A stretch of 64,000 nucleotides of DNA from Winogradskyella pacifica (GTDB lineage: Bacteria > Bacteroidota > Bacteroidia > Flavobacteriales > Flavobacteriaceae). The notes under the pieces are model-generated. The model had not been told where the DNA came from, ran no database searches, and worked only from the letters and a program-made list of their open reading frames with translations. The position numbers and the translations under genes are program-made. Positions 53,533 to 62,638 of this stretch are shown piece by piece; positions within the stretch are counted from its first letter, which is position 1; every line of letters starts with the position of its first letter. The DNA is taken from the NCBI RefSeq assembly GCF_013403915.1, contig NZ_JABFDI010000008.1, positions 1 to 64,000 on the forward strand, given 5' to 3'.

Positions 53533-54417
53533 ATGGCTACGGAATGGGAAGGCAAGTCTAGAGGTTCAGTCTTAGGATATAAAATTTTTGTTTTTTGTAT
53601 CAAAAAGCTTGGCTTACGTGCTGCTTATTTTGTTTTAATTTTTGTAGCTTTTTATTTCTGCTTTTTTGCTAAGAACAGTACAAAGTCTATTTATTATTAT
53701 TTCCGAAAAAGACGTCAATATTCAAGATTAAAAAGTATTGTAAGCATCTATAAAAGTTATTTTGTTTTCGGACAAACGATTATAGATAAGATTGCTATTT
53801 CTTCAGGATTAAGAAATAAATTCACTTATAATTTTGATGGTATTGATCATTTAGACACGGTTTTAAAATCTAAAAATGGAGGTATTTTAATTAGCGCTCA
53901 CGTTGGTAATTTTGAAATTGCTGAGTATTTTTTAAATGAATTGGAAGAAGATGTTACCATCAGTTTGTTAACAACAGATTCCGAACACGGAGACATTAAA
54001 GCTTATTTAGAAAGTGTTACAACAAAATCTAACATTAAATTTATAATCATTAAAGATGATTTATCGCATATCTTTGAAATAAACGCAGCCTTATCTCGAA
54101 ATGAAATCATTTGCATTACTGGAGATCGTTACGTAAAGCCATCAAAATCATTATCACATAATTTATTTGGCCAAGAAGCACTATTTCCAGCAGGCCCTTT
54201 TCTTTTAGGATCACGACTAAAAGTACCAGTAATTTTTGTGTATGTAATGAAAGAAACCACAACACGTTATCACTTATACGCTAGAATAGCAGATGTAAAA
54301 CAACGTGACCAAATGGCATTGCTAAAATCTTATACCGAAAGCTTAGAGTGGATGTTAAAAAAATATCCTTTGCAATGGTTTAATTATTTTGATTTCTGGA
54401 ACGATTTAAAAGATTAA
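53533..54417 (+). CDS. LpxL/HtrB-like lysophospholipid acyltransferase
   Basis: The 294-residue protein has a membrane segment (ILIFVAFYFCFFA region, about 28-50) and an LpxL-type acyltransferase domain with the catalytic HVGNFE (His-x4-Glu), the TGDRYVKPS loop and FPAGPFLLGSRLKVPVIFV. Such acyltransferases are standard in aryl polyene and flexirubin clusters and are thought to attach the polyene to a lipid or to dialkylresorcinol. It is placed between the first ACP and a dehydratase-like gene. Lipid A acylation is a less likely alternative given the context. Confidence 0.88.
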   Translation: MATEWEGKSRGSVLGYKIFVFCIKKLGLRAAYFVLIFVAFYFCFFAKNSTKSIYYYFRKRRQYSRLKSIVSIYKSYFVFGQTIIDKIAISSGLRNKFTYNFDGIDHLDTVLKSKNGGILISAHVGNFEIAEYFLNELEEDVTISLLTTDSEHGDIKAYLESVTTKSNIKFIIIKDDLSHIFEINAALSRNEIICITGDRYVKPSKSLSHNLFGQEALFPAGPFLLGSRLKVPVIFVYVMKETTTRYHLYARIADVKQRDQMALLKSYTESLEWMLKKYPLQWFNYFDFWNDLKD

Positions 54418-54423
54418 CACATC

Positions 54424-54861
54424 ATGAATTTACTTAAAGAGCCTATTACGGATCAAGATTTAATTTTAAAATTAATTCCGCAACGTGCACCTATTGTTAT
54501 GGTAGATTCACTACTATATTTTGAAGAATCTAAAGTTATTTCAGGGCTAACAGTAACTGAAGATAATATGTTTGTTCAGAATGGATTTTTGACAGAACCA
54601 GGACTTATAGAACATATAGCACAAACTGTAGCACTATATACCGGTTATCATTTTTACATCAATAATATTCCTGCGCCAGAAGGCTATATTGGCGCTATAA
54701 AAAGTGTAACAATCGAGAAGCTTCCAAAAGTAAACATGCAAATAGAAACTGAAGTTGAAATATTACAAGAAATTATGGGAGTCACTTTAGTACAAGGTAC
54801 AACGACATTAAATGGGGAAGTGATTGTAACAGCTCAAATGAAAACAGTTTTAAAAAATTAA
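54424..54861 (+). CDS. Hotdog-fold 3-hydroxyacyl-ACP dehydratase-like protein
   Basis: The 145-residue protein has the FabZ/ApeP-like pattern: LKLIPQRAPIVMVDSLLYFEE, FLTEPGLIEHIAQTVALYTGYHF and a C-terminal strand set. The glutamate in LIEHIAQ is in the place of the FabZ catalytic acid, while the usual FabZ histidine is not obvious. This resembles the dehydratases of aryl polyene clusters. It lies seven bases after the acyltransferase gene. Confidence 0.83.
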   Translation: MNLLKEPITDQDLILKLIPQRAPIVMVDSLLYFEESKVISGLTVTEDNMFVQNGFLTEPGLIEHIAQTVALYTGYHFYINNIPAPEGYIGAIKSVTIEKLPKVNMQIETEVEILQEIMGVTLVQGTTTLNGEVIVTAQMKTVLKN

Positions 54862-54868
54862 GTCTATA

Positions 54869-55315
54869 ATGGCCTCTAGAAAAAATGATAATACTTCTGA
54901 AACTACACTAAAGGTTTCTCACGACATTAGAGTACGTTTCAACGAAACCGATGCTTTAGGTATTGTTTGGCATGGCTATTATCTTCATTATTTTGAAGAT
55001 GGACGTGAGGCTTTTGGAAGAAAACATGGCATTTCTTATTTAGACACTAAAGCGGAAGGTTATGTGTCTCCTATTATAAAATCGAGTTGTGAGCATAAAT
55101 TACCTTTGCAATATGGAGATATTGCAACTGTAGAAACCACTTATATAAATACACCTGCGGCAAAACTTATCTTTAGATATAAAATTTTAAACGAAGATGG
55201 AAAAACGGTTTGCACAGGAGAAACTATTCAAGTTTTTGTAGATGATAAGAATAATTTATCACTAACGCTTCCCCCCTTTTTTGAAGCCTGGAAAGCAAAA
55301 AATAAGCTTTTATAA
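54869..55315 (+). CDS. Acyl-CoA/ACP thioesterase, 4HBT-type hotdog
   Basis: The 148-residue protein has the 4-hydroxybenzoyl-CoA thioesterase motif RFNETDALGIVWHGYYLHYFEDGREAF, with the catalytic-type Asp in ETDALG. It may release or edit polyene acyl chains. It sits eight bases after the dehydratase-like gene and seven before a ketosynthase, well inside the cluster. Confidence 0.88.
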   Translation: MASRKNDNTSETTLKVSHDIRVRFNETDALGIVWHGYYLHYFEDGREAFGRKHGISYLDTKAEGYVSPIIKSSCEHKLPLQYGDIATVETTYINTPAAKLIFRYKILNEDGKTVCTGETIQVFVDDKNNLSLTLPPFFEAWKAKNKLL

Positions 55316-55321
55316 ATTAAT

Positions 55322-56452
55322 ATGAAAGACGTCTTTATCACTGCAAATACAATAATTTCCCCTCTTGGGTTTGATTCTGAAGCTAATGTTTCGGCAATCG
55401 CTAAAGAAGAATCAGGGATTACTCTGCATAACAACATTAGTACGTCACCATGTTATGCTTCTATTATTGACCATAAAAAATTAGACGACGCATTTAGTAA
55501 AATAGGAGATCCTAAGATTTATACAAAATTAGAGAAAATGATGATTTTGTCCTTACAAGACACCATTTCTCAGGCTGCATTTTCAATTTCAGATAAAACG
55601 GCTTTAATCATTGCCACAACCAAAGGTAATATTGATGCTTTAAACAATAATTTTGAACCAGAACGCGCTTACTTACCTGCATTAGGAAATAAAATTAAAG
55701 AATTTTTCGGATTTAAAACCGAACCTATCATCATATCCAATGCTTGTGTTTCGGGGATTTTAGCCATAGCAGTCGCAAAACGATTCCTTCAAAATGACTA
55801 TTATGATAATGCTTTTGTTGTGGGTGGCGATATAGTTTCAGAATTTACATTATCCGGATTCCAATCTTTTCAAGCCATTAGCAAAAAACCTTGTCAACCC
55901 TTTTCAAAACACAGAACTGGTATTTCCATAGGCGATGCAGCAGCTTCCGTTGCTATTACTACGGATACATCAGAGAGTGAAGCCATTCAAATTATAGGAG
56001 ATGGCTCTTGTAATGATGCTAACCATATTTCAGGACCTAGCAGAACTGGCGAAGGTTTATATTTGAGTATCATTTCCGCTTTAAAAGAGGCTAATATAAA
56101 ACCAGAATCCATAGATTATATTTCGGCACACGGAACTGCTACGGCATTTAATGACGAGATGGAAGCGATTGCTTTTAACAGAGCAAAATTAGAAAAAACA
56201 CCTTTAAATAGTTTAAAAGGGTATTACGGTCACACTTTAGGCGCTTCTGGTTTGTTAGAAGCCATTGTGGGAATTCATTCCTTAAAAAACAACATGCTAT
56301 ACAAGTCTTTGGGCATGGACGAATTAGGAGTTACTATGCCTCTAAATATTATTGAAAACACCACTAAAAAAGAACTAAAGACTTTTATAAAAACCGCTTC
56401 TGGATTTGGAGGCTGCAATACTGCTGTAATCTTTAAAAAAGCGGAACAATGA
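55322..56452 (+). CDS. Beta-ketoacyl synthase (second, intact)
   Basis: This is a 376-residue condensing enzyme with Cys142 (SNACVSGILA), His in ISAHGTATAFND and His in KGYYGHTLGASG. The chain is shorter than FabF because the N-terminal part is compressed. It ends SGFGGCNTAVIF. The final ATG/TGA overlap (ATGA) with the next gene suggests coupled translation, and the small partner may bind to it. Confidence 0.9.
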   Translation: MKDVFITANTIISPLGFDSEANVSAIAKEESGITLHNNISTSPCYASIIDHKKLDDAFSKIGDPKIYTKLEKMMILSLQDTISQAAFSISDKTALIIATTKGNIDALNNNFEPERAYLPALGNKIKEFFGFKTEPIIISNACVSGILAIAVAKRFLQNDYYDNAFVVGGDIVSEFTLSGFQSFQAISKKPCQPFSKHRTGISIGDAAASVAITTDTSESEAIQIIGDGSCNDANHISGPSRTGEGLYLSIISALKEANIKPESIDYISAHGTATAFNDEMEAIAFNRAKLEKTPLNSLKGYYGHTLGASGLLEAIVGIHSLKNNMLYKSLGMDELGVTMPLNIIENTTKKELKTFIKTASGFGGCNTAVIFKKAEQ

Positions 56453-57072
56453 AAAAGCAGTTAAAAATCATAGCATATTGCCGTATAAAGAATAATGCGA
56501 TTTCTTTAAACGGAAAATCGATTATAACGAAAGATAAAGACCTCTCGTTTTCTGATTTTGCAAAACAAATCTATAAAGAAAAGCAATTGGCTTATCCTAA
56601 GTTTTTTAAAATGGATAACCTATGTAAACTGGCTTTTTTGACTTCAGAATTTCTTTTTGAAGCAGCAAAACTTGATTCTGAAATTATAAAAAACACAGGT
56701 ATTGTACTTTCCAATAAAGCTTCTAGTTTAGACACAGACAGAAATCATCAGGATACCATTAATGACAAAGACAATTACTTCCCTAGTCCTGCTGTATTTG
56801 TTTATACCTTAGCCAATATTATGATTGGCGAAATCAGTATTCGGCATCAAATAAAAGGAGAAAATGCTTTTTTTGTTTCCGAAAAATTCAATGAAACACT
56901 TATAGAGCACTATGCCTCAAGCCTAATTATAAATAGAAAAAGTAGTCATATACTTTGTGGTTGGGTCAATGTGGACAACAATAATTATGATGCATTTATG
57001 TATCTTGTGGCAGAAGAAGGATCTTATAACTATTCAAAAGAAATTATTAAAAACATATATACTCAAAATTAA
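56449..57072 (+). CDS. Degenerate ketosynthase-like protein of unknown role
   Basis: The 207-residue protein is not a standard family member. Several stretches resemble the N-terminal part of a ketosynthase (KMDNLCKLAFLTSEFLFEAAKL, GIVLSNKASSLDTD, and NYFPSPAVFVYTLANIMIGEI), but the nucleophile region reads GENAFFVSEKF with no cysteine, and the C-terminal half with both histidines is absent. Similar small genes occur in flexirubin-type clusters as I recall. It overlaps the intact ketosynthase by four bases and the second ACP by one base, so the three are likely made in a fixed ratio. A scaffold or chain-length role is inference. Confidence 0.75.
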   Translation: MKKQLKIIAYCRIKNNAISLNGKSIITKDKDLSFSDFAKQIYKEKQLAYPKFFKMDNLCKLAFLTSEFLFEAAKLDSEIIKNTGIVLSNKASSLDTDRNHQDTINDKDNYFPSPAVFVYTLANIMIGEISIRHQIKGENAFFVSEKFNETLIEHYASSLIINRKSSHILCGWVNVDNNNYDAFMYLVAEEGSYNYSKEIIKNIYTQN

Positions 57073-57329
57073 TGGACGCATTAAAAAAAGAACTTAAAGA
57101 AAGTATTATTGAGCAATTAAACTTAGAAGATTTTACGGTTGAAGATATTGCGGATGATGATACATTATTTGGAGATGGTTTAGGATTGGATTCTATTGAT
57201 GCTTTAGAACTTATTGTAATGTTAGATAAAGATTACGGTATTAAATTAACGGATCCAAACGAAGGTAAAGCTGTGTTTGTTTCTGTGGAAGTCTTAGCGA
57301 CTTATATTGCAAAACACCGCACCAAATAA
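57072..57329 (+). CDS. Acyl carrier protein (second in cluster)
   Basis: This 85-residue ACP has the phosphopantetheine site at Ser41 (GLGLDSIDALELIVML). Its start overlaps the previous stop by one base, and a ketosynthase gene starts one base after its stop. The place between two ketosynthases suggests that it is the main polyene chain carrier. Confidence 0.93.
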   Translation: MDALKKELKESIIEQLNLEDFTVEDIADDDTLFGDGLGLDSIDALELIVMLDKDYGIKLTDPNEGKAVFVSVEVLATYIAKHRTK

Positions 57330-57330
57330 A

Positions 57331-58524
57331 ATGCTTAAAAATCGTGTTGCCATAACAGGAATGGGAATTATATCTTCTATAGGAACTACTGTAGAAGCGA
57401 ATTTGCATGCGCTTTTGAATCATAAAAAAGGCATTGCACCTATTGTAAATATAGACACACGACATAAAAATGAAATTAAGGTTGGGGAAGTTTTACAAAC
57501 CAATGCAGAACTTGCCAAAAGCCTTCATCTAAATGAAAATCACAACTATTCAAGAACCGCATTATTAGGCTGCATTGCTGCACAACAAGCCGTAAAACAC
57601 GCTAACATCGATACTATTGACGCATTTAAAACAGGTTTAATATCCGCAACAAGTGTTGGTGGTATGGACTTAACGGAAAAACATTTTCAAAATTATAACG
57701 CGGAAAGTCGAAAATTAATAAACAGTCATCACGCTGTAGATAGTACCGAAAAAATTGCAGCACTTTTAGGCATCACAGATTTTACATCAACTATTAGTAC
57801 CGCATGTTCCTCTGCCGCAAATGCTATAATGCTTGGTGCTCGACTCATAAAATCAGGACAACTAGACCGCGTAATTGTTGGTGGAACGGATGGTTTAGCA
57901 AAATTTACAATCAACGGATTTAAAACACTAATGATTTTATCGGACACCGATTGTACTCCTTTTGACGCCAACAGGAAAGGCTTAAATTTAGGGGAAGCAG
58001 CATCGTATTTAGTACTAGAATCTGATGCTGTTGTTAAACAAGACAACAAAACTGTTTTAGGGTATTTAGCAGGTTATGGTAATGCAAATGATGCTTTTCA
58101 TCAAACGGCTTCATCAGAAAATGGTGAAGGTGCTTTTTTAGCGATGTCTAAAGCATTAAAGATTGCAGAAATCAATCCGGAAGACATCAATTATATTAAC
58201 GCACACGGTACCGCTACACCTAACAACGATTTATCGGAAGGCAAAGCCATAAAACGTATCTATGGAGATTCGGTTCCTGATTTCAGTTCTACTAAAGCCT
58301 TTACGGGGCATACATTAGCTGCCGCAGGAGCGATAGAAGCTGTTTACTCTATTTTAGCCCTTCAGAATGACGTGATGTTCCCGAATCTCAATTTTAAAAC
58401 AGTGATTCCTGAACTCCAAATGGTTCCCATAACCGAAGTCACTAAAAAAACTATAAATTACGTTCTTTCTAATTCATTTGGTTTTGGCGGCAATTGTTCA
58501 ACTCTTATATTTTCTAAAAACTAA
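57331..58524 (+). CDS. Beta-ketoacyl-ACP synthase (third, intact; CLF partner)
   Basis: This is a 397-residue FabF-type enzyme with Cys159 (STACSSAANA), His in INAHGTATPNND and His in KAFTGHTLAAAG. It starts VAITGMGIISSIG. An in-frame start at 57307 lies inside the ACP gene; the ATG at 57331 is preferred. It overlaps by one base the gene of an inactive ketosynthase-like protein, the arrangement of ketosynthase/chain-length-factor pairs in aryl polyene and type II polyketide systems. Confidence 0.93.
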   Translation: MLKNRVAITGMGIISSIGTTVEANLHALLNHKKGIAPIVNIDTRHKNEIKVGEVLQTNAELAKSLHLNENHNYSRTALLGCIAAQQAVKHANIDTIDAFKTGLISATSVGGMDLTEKHFQNYNAESRKLINSHHAVDSTEKIAALLGITDFTSTISTACSSAANAIMLGARLIKSGQLDRVIVGGTDGLAKFTINGFKTLMILSDTDCTPFDANRKGLNLGEAASYLVLESDAVVKQDNKTVLGYLAGYGNANDAFHQTASSENGEGAFLAMSKALKIAEINPEDINYINAHGTATPNNDLSEGKAIKRIYGDSVPDFSSTKAFTGHTLAAAGAIEAVYSILALQNDVMFPNLNFKTVIPELQMVPITEVTKKTINYVLSNSFGFGGNCSTLIFSKN

Positions 58525-59552
58525 TGCAACCTTGTTATATAAATAGTGCGGTTTCAATTTCGGCACAAGACACCTTAGACAATTCTAGCTTTTTAGAAAA
58601 CACAATTTCTTTTGAAGGACAACTAGCAAAAGCTATTCACCCTAATTATAAATCATTTATAAGCCCAATTGCGAGTAGACGTATGGCAACTGGAGTAAAG
58701 ATGGGAATTGCTGCTGCAAAAAAAGCGTTAGCATTAGCAGAACTAGAAACACCCGACGCTATTATTACAGGCACAGGTATTGGTTGTATAGAAGATTCTG
58801 AAAAATTCCTAAATGCCATACTCGACAACGATGAAGAGTTTTTAACGCCCACTTCGTTTATTCAATCTACACATAATACGGTCGGTGCTCAAATTGCATT
58901 AACTTTAAAATGTAAAGGCTATAATGTAACCTATGTGCAAGGTGCTGCCTCGTTTGAATCCGCGGTTTTAGATGGACAACTCTTGTTACATGAAAATGAA
59001 GCCAAAACGGTTTTAGTTGGCGGTACCGATGAATTAGGAAAATACCTTATTAACGATATTATCCTTGCTGAAGCAGCAGAAAAGCAACCCATAACCACAC
59101 CTTTTGGAGAAGGAGCTCATTTTTTTAGCTTATCCCAATCCAAACAGAATAATAGTTTTGCCGCTATAAAAGGGCTTAAAATTTTTAATAAAGCAACAGC
59201 TGAAACTATTAAAATTAAAGTTGAAGATTTCTTAAAAGAATATGCTTTAACAACCGAAAATATTGATGCTATAGTACTCGGGAAAAACGGAGATGCTTTT
59301 GATGAATTATATCAATCACTTCAAGATTCCTCTTTTAAATCCACGCCTCAATTGCATTATAAGCATCTTTGTGGTGAGTTTTTTACGGCTTCTGCATTTG
59401 GCTTTTGGACTACTGCTAATATTATAAAACATCAACATATTCCTGAAGTTTTAAAGCTAAATACCATTAAAAAATCGAGCTATAAAAACATTCTACTTTA
59501 TAACCAACTAAAAGGGCAACAACATAGTTTCACCTTACTAACATCATGTTAA
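58524..59552 (+). CDS. Inactive ketosynthase-like protein, probable chain-length factor
   Basis: This 342-residue protein has a thiolase fold pattern but lacks all three catalytic residues. The nucleophile position aligned with STACSS reads VQGAASF, giving Ala141 in place of Cys. The NAHGT region reads VLGKNGDAFDE, and the KxxxGH region reads HLCGEFFTASAFG. Such partners in aryl polyene systems (ApeC-type) and type II polyketide synthases pair with an active ketosynthase to set chain length. The one-base overlap with that gene supports a heterodimer. Confidence 0.85.
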   Translation: MQPCYINSAVSISAQDTLDNSSFLENTISFEGQLAKAIHPNYKSFISPIASRRMATGVKMGIAAAKKALALAELETPDAIITGTGIGCIEDSEKFLNAILDNDEEFLTPTSFIQSTHNTVGAQIALTLKCKGYNVTYVQGAASFESAVLDGQLLLHENEAKTVLVGGTDELGKYLINDIILAEAAEKQPITTPFGEGAHFFSLSQSKQNNSFAAIKGLKIFNKATAETIKIKVEDFLKEYALTTENIDAIVLGKNGDAFDELYQSLQDSSFKSTPQLHYKHLCGEFFTASAFGFWTTANIIKHQHIPEVLKLNTIKKSSYKNILLYNQLKGQQHSFTLLTSC

Positions 59553-60322
59553 ACTTTAAAAACATAAACCGTTTTACGCTTATGCTTTTTATTGGATTGC
59601 TAATAATTAGCGTTTTTATTTCTATCCCTGTTTTCGTATTTATTTTAGTTCTTGTAGGTTGGTTAATCGTTACAATTATAGGCAGTTTTAATATCACTTG
59701 GAACTACCATCTAGACGCTTATAATTTCAATAAAACTTGTAATAAAAAACAAGTTGCCATTACTTTTGACGATGGCCCAAATGTTGAATTCACACCACAA
59801 GTTTTAGACTTACTCAAAGCCTACCATGCCAAAGCTACTTTTTTCTGTATTGGTAAACATATAGAACAACAACCAAAACTGGTACAACAAATTATAACAG
59901 AAGGACACACCGTTGGGAATCACACCTATTCCCATTCTGAAATTTTTGATTTCTATGGGAAACAAAAAGTGATTGATGAAATTGAAACAACCAATGCTTT
60001 AGTGGCTTCTATTATAAATAAAGAAATGACATTGTTTCGTCCACCATATGGTGTTACAAATCCTGCAATTACAAAAGCCATAAAACACACTAAACACAAA
60101 GTTATAGGCTGGAACATACGATCGTTAGATACGGTAAAAGATAACGAACAAAACATCTTAAACAGAATTACTAAAAACATCACACCAGGAGCTGTCATTT
60201 TATTGCACGACTCACAAAATATCACAGTACGTGTTTTGGAACAATTGTTGTTATTTTTGCAAAAGAACAATTATCAATCTGTAACAATAGATACTTTATT
60301 CAATATAGAAGCTTATGCGTAA
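59546..60322 (+). CDS. NodB-type polysaccharide deacetylase family protein
   Basis: The 258-residue protein has two N-terminal membrane segments and a NodB domain: AITFDDGPN (catalytic Asp and metal Asp), GNHTYSHSE (metal His pair), RPPYG and LLHDS near the end. All metal ligands are present. The family removes acetyl groups from carbohydrates. Its place here, overlapping the genes on both sides by seven to eight bases, shows that it is cotranscribed with the pigment genes. Its substrate in this setting is unknown. Confidence 0.9.
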   Translation: MLNFKNINRFTLMLFIGLLIISVFISIPVFVFILVLVGWLIVTIIGSFNITWNYHLDAYNFNKTCNKKQVAITFDDGPNVEFTPQVLDLLKAYHAKATFFCIGKHIEQQPKLVQQIITEGHTVGNHTYSHSEIFDFYGKQKVIDEIETTNALVASIINKEMTLFRPPYGVTNPAITKAIKHTKHKVIGWNIRSLDTVKDNEQNILNRITKNITPGAVILLHDSQNITVRVLEQLLLFLQKNNYQSVTIDTLFNIEAYA

Positions 60323-60941
60323 TATTTACTTTTTTCTTTTTTTAGGTATCGGAATTCAAATCTCTAGTGCACAAAAAACACTAACTACAAACGAAATAAA
60401 CACGTTTAAATCGGCTGTAGCAGAATTAGATCGTAATACAAAAACGATTGTTAGTGATTTTGTACAATACAAACATCTTAGTTTTTTAAGCAATGATGTT
60501 GAAACACATGGAAAACTAGCTTTTAAAGTCCCTGGTCTGGTAAAATGGGAATATACTTCCCCTTACAACTACAGTGTTATTTTTAAAGACGACAAGTTAT
60601 TTATTGATGATGAAGGTGATAAAAGCAAAATAGATATTGGATCTAATAAAATGTTTAAAGGTCTAAACAGCCTTATTACCAATAGCGTGAAGGGCAATAT
60701 GTTTGATGATAACGCCTTTGATATTTCCTATTTTAAAGTGGATGATTATTATTTAATAAAATTTATTCCGAAGGATGAAAACATGCTTCAATTCATTGCT
60801 AAATTCGAATTAAAATTTGATATAAAAACCAGCGATGTCACTGAAGTAAAAATGATTGAACCCTCTGAAGATTACACCAAAATTGTTTTTAAGAATAAAA
60901 CTCGAAACACAACTTTAGATGAAGCGGTTTTTAATAATTAA
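60315..60941 (+). CDS. LolA-like outer-membrane lipoprotein carrier protein
   Basis: The 208-residue periplasmic protein has a signal peptide (to SSAQ at about residue 20) and a LolA-like half-barrel (FVQYKHLSFLSNDVETHGKLAFKVPGLVKWEY, in parts). LolA-like genes are regular members of aryl polyene and flexirubin clusters and probably carry the lipidic product or a lipoprotein across the periplasm. It overlaps the next gene by 23 bases. Confidence 0.9.
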   Translation: MRNIYFFLFLGIGIQISSAQKTLTTNEINTFKSAVAELDRNTKTIVSDFVQYKHLSFLSNDVETHGKLAFKVPGLVKWEYTSPYNYSVIFKDDKLFIDDEGDKSKIDIGSNKMFKGLNSLITNSVKGNMFDDNAFDISYFKVDDYYLIKFIPKDENMLQFIAKFELKFDIKTSDVTEVKMIEPSEDYTKIVFKNKTRNTTLDEAVFNN

Positions 60942-61551
60942 TCTCTGTAGTCTTTTCCTTTTTACGTCTTGTGCAATTCCAACCGTAAAAGGGCTTTCGG
61001 AATATGATACTAAGGCTACAGCATTTTCAAATCCTTATTTTGCAAACACCAAAACAGATTATGTTTATAAAGCTAAAATTAAAGCTTACAATAACGATTT
61101 TGGCGGTATTTTAATTATCAAAAAAATAAAAGAAAAGAATCACCGTATTGTATTTACCACCAATTTCGGTAATAAAATATTCGATTTTGAATTGATAAAT
61201 AATGAGATGAAAACACATTTCATTATGAAAGAGTTAGATCGAAAAATCATAATCAACACGCTTAAAAGAGACTTTCAAACTTTAACACAAGAGCACAATA
61301 CAATCAATAAAGCTTTCACGAATAATGATGGAAATATAATTTACCAATCGAAGACCCAAAAACGATTTAATCATTACCTAATCAATCAGCAATCACAGCA
61401 ACTCACCAGAATTATAAACTCTACACATTCCAAAGAAAAGATTATCATATCCTTTTCTAATGTAAAAAATACGATTGCAGAACATATTAAAATTGAGCAT
61501 AAAACTGCACCAATTCAAATTGATTTAACTTATTTAAATCACAAAGAATAA
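60919..61551 (+). CDS. Lipoprotein of unknown function in the pigment cluster
   Basis: This 210-residue protein starts with a lipoprotein signal (IINLCSLFLFTSCAIP). The rest is beta-rich with charged strands (DYVYKAKIKAYNNDFGGILIIKKI, NHRIVFTTNFGNKIFDFEL). This pattern could be a LolB-like partner of the LolA-like protein just upstream, but no family motif was recognised. Its start lies 23 bases inside the previous gene, so translation is coupled. An outer-membrane location is inferred. Confidence 0.8.
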   Translation: MKRFLIINLCSLFLFTSCAIPTVKGLSEYDTKATAFSNPYFANTKTDYVYKAKIKAYNNDFGGILIIKKIKEKNHRIVFTTNFGNKIFDFELINNEMKTHFIMKELDRKIIINTLKRDFQTLTQEHNTINKAFTNNDGNIIYQSKTQKRFNHYLINQQSQQLTRIINSTHSKEKIIISFSNVKNTIAEHIKIEHKTAPIQIDLTYLNHKE

Positions 61552-61620
61552 ATACTATATTCTTTTCTATTATAAGATATTTCCTCATTTTTGTGTCCCA
61601 CCTAATCAATCTAAATCACT

Positions 61621-62223
61621 ATGAAACACCTAACTATTATCTTAATCACATTATTGTCGTGTACCTTTATTAATGCGCAAGTAGAAATTAAACCAGGAAT
61701 AAAAGCAGGTATGAACATTGCTGGATTAAGCAATCTCGAGGAGAATGGCGGTATCCGTAGCGAAAAAATAACCACATTTCATATAGGAGCTACCTTATCT
61801 TTTAAATTTGCACGTTTTTACACCCTTCAACCCGAAGTACTATATTCTAAACAAGGAAGTGAGTACAAAAATTTTGGCTTTGATGGAACACAATCTATAG
61901 AGCTCAATTATTTATCCATACCTGTAAACAACAAATTTTATATTAGTAATAGTGGACTTAATTTTCAAATTGCACCTGTGATTGATATTTTATTAAGTCA
62001 TAAAAATGTAAATAATCCTCAAAAAGTTGATATTGCTATAGCTGGTGCCATAGGTTATGATATTGGCAATGGACTAGTAATGTCTATTGGTTACAAACAA
62101 GGTATAACAGATTTATTAGGTAGAAATGTAGATACGGGTAACGGTTATGAAACTACAGACGTTAGTGACTTAATATTAAATAACGTTATTCAACTAAGTG
62201 TAGGTTATCAATTCAAATTATAA
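61621..62223 (+). CDS. Outer-membrane beta-barrel protein (PorT-family-like)
   Basis: The 200-residue protein has a signal peptide (ending INAQ) and an eight-strand outer-membrane barrel pattern typical of PF13568: KPGIKAGMNIAGLSN at the start, FYTLQPEVLYSKQGSEY in the middle, and IQLSVGYQFKL with a terminal aromatic-x-Leu end. Its link to pigment synthesis is only by position; it lies 69 bases after the lipoprotein gene, the largest plus-strand gap since the lyase gene. Confidence 0.87.
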   Translation: MKHLTIILITLLSCTFINAQVEIKPGIKAGMNIAGLSNLEENGGIRSEKITTFHIGATLSFKFARFYTLQPEVLYSKQGSEYKNFGFDGTQSIELNYLSIPVNNKFYISNSGLNFQIAPVIDILLSHKNVNNPQKVDIAIAGAIGYDIGNGLVMSIGYKQGITDLLGRNVDTGNGYETTDVSDLILNNVIQLSVGYQFKL

Positions 62224-62227
62224 ATAG

Positions 62228-62599
62228 ATGCTAATTAAGGGTTTTTATACGGTCTTAAAAACAACTGTTGTTGATACAAACACAATTCATGTGACTATTA
62301 AACTGAATAAGGATCACGATGTTTTTAATGGTCACTTTCCAGGTAATCCAATAACACCTGGTGTGTGTATGATTCAAACCATTAAAGAAATCACTCAAGA
62401 TCATGTTAATAGCTCTTTATTCTTACAGACGATATCTAACATAAAATTCACGGCTTTAATTAACCCAAATAGTAATGCCGAACTCATTTTAGAGCTTTCT
62501 ATTATAGAAGATAACAACAGGGTTAAACTTAAAAATATCACTAAATTTACAGATGGTACTATTGCGTTAAAATACAATGGCACATTTATCAAAAACTAA
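62228..62599 (+). CDS. FabZ-like 3-hydroxyacyl-ACP dehydratase
   Basis: The 123-residue hotdog protein has the FabZ-type motif FNGHFPGNPITPGVCMIQTIKEI, in which the His of GHFPGNP is the catalytic histidine. It would remove water after keto reduction to build the conjugated polyene. It lies four bases after the barrel protein gene. A second, less canonical dehydratase is encoded at 54424. Confidence 0.9.
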   Translation: MLIKGFYTVLKTTVVDTNTIHVTIKLNKDHDVFNGHFPGNPITPGVCMIQTIKEITQDHVNSSLFLQTISNIKFTALINPNSNAELILELSIIEDNNRVKLKNITKFTDGTIALKYNGTFIKN

Positions 62600-62638
62600 G
62601 AATTAGCCTAATCTTAGACACAATTCTCAATAACAAAA

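Noticed and set aside
53533..54417. Lipid A late acyltransferase
   Set aside because: The fold is the same, but the gene is locked between pigment-cluster genes, so a pigment-linked acyl transfer is more likely.
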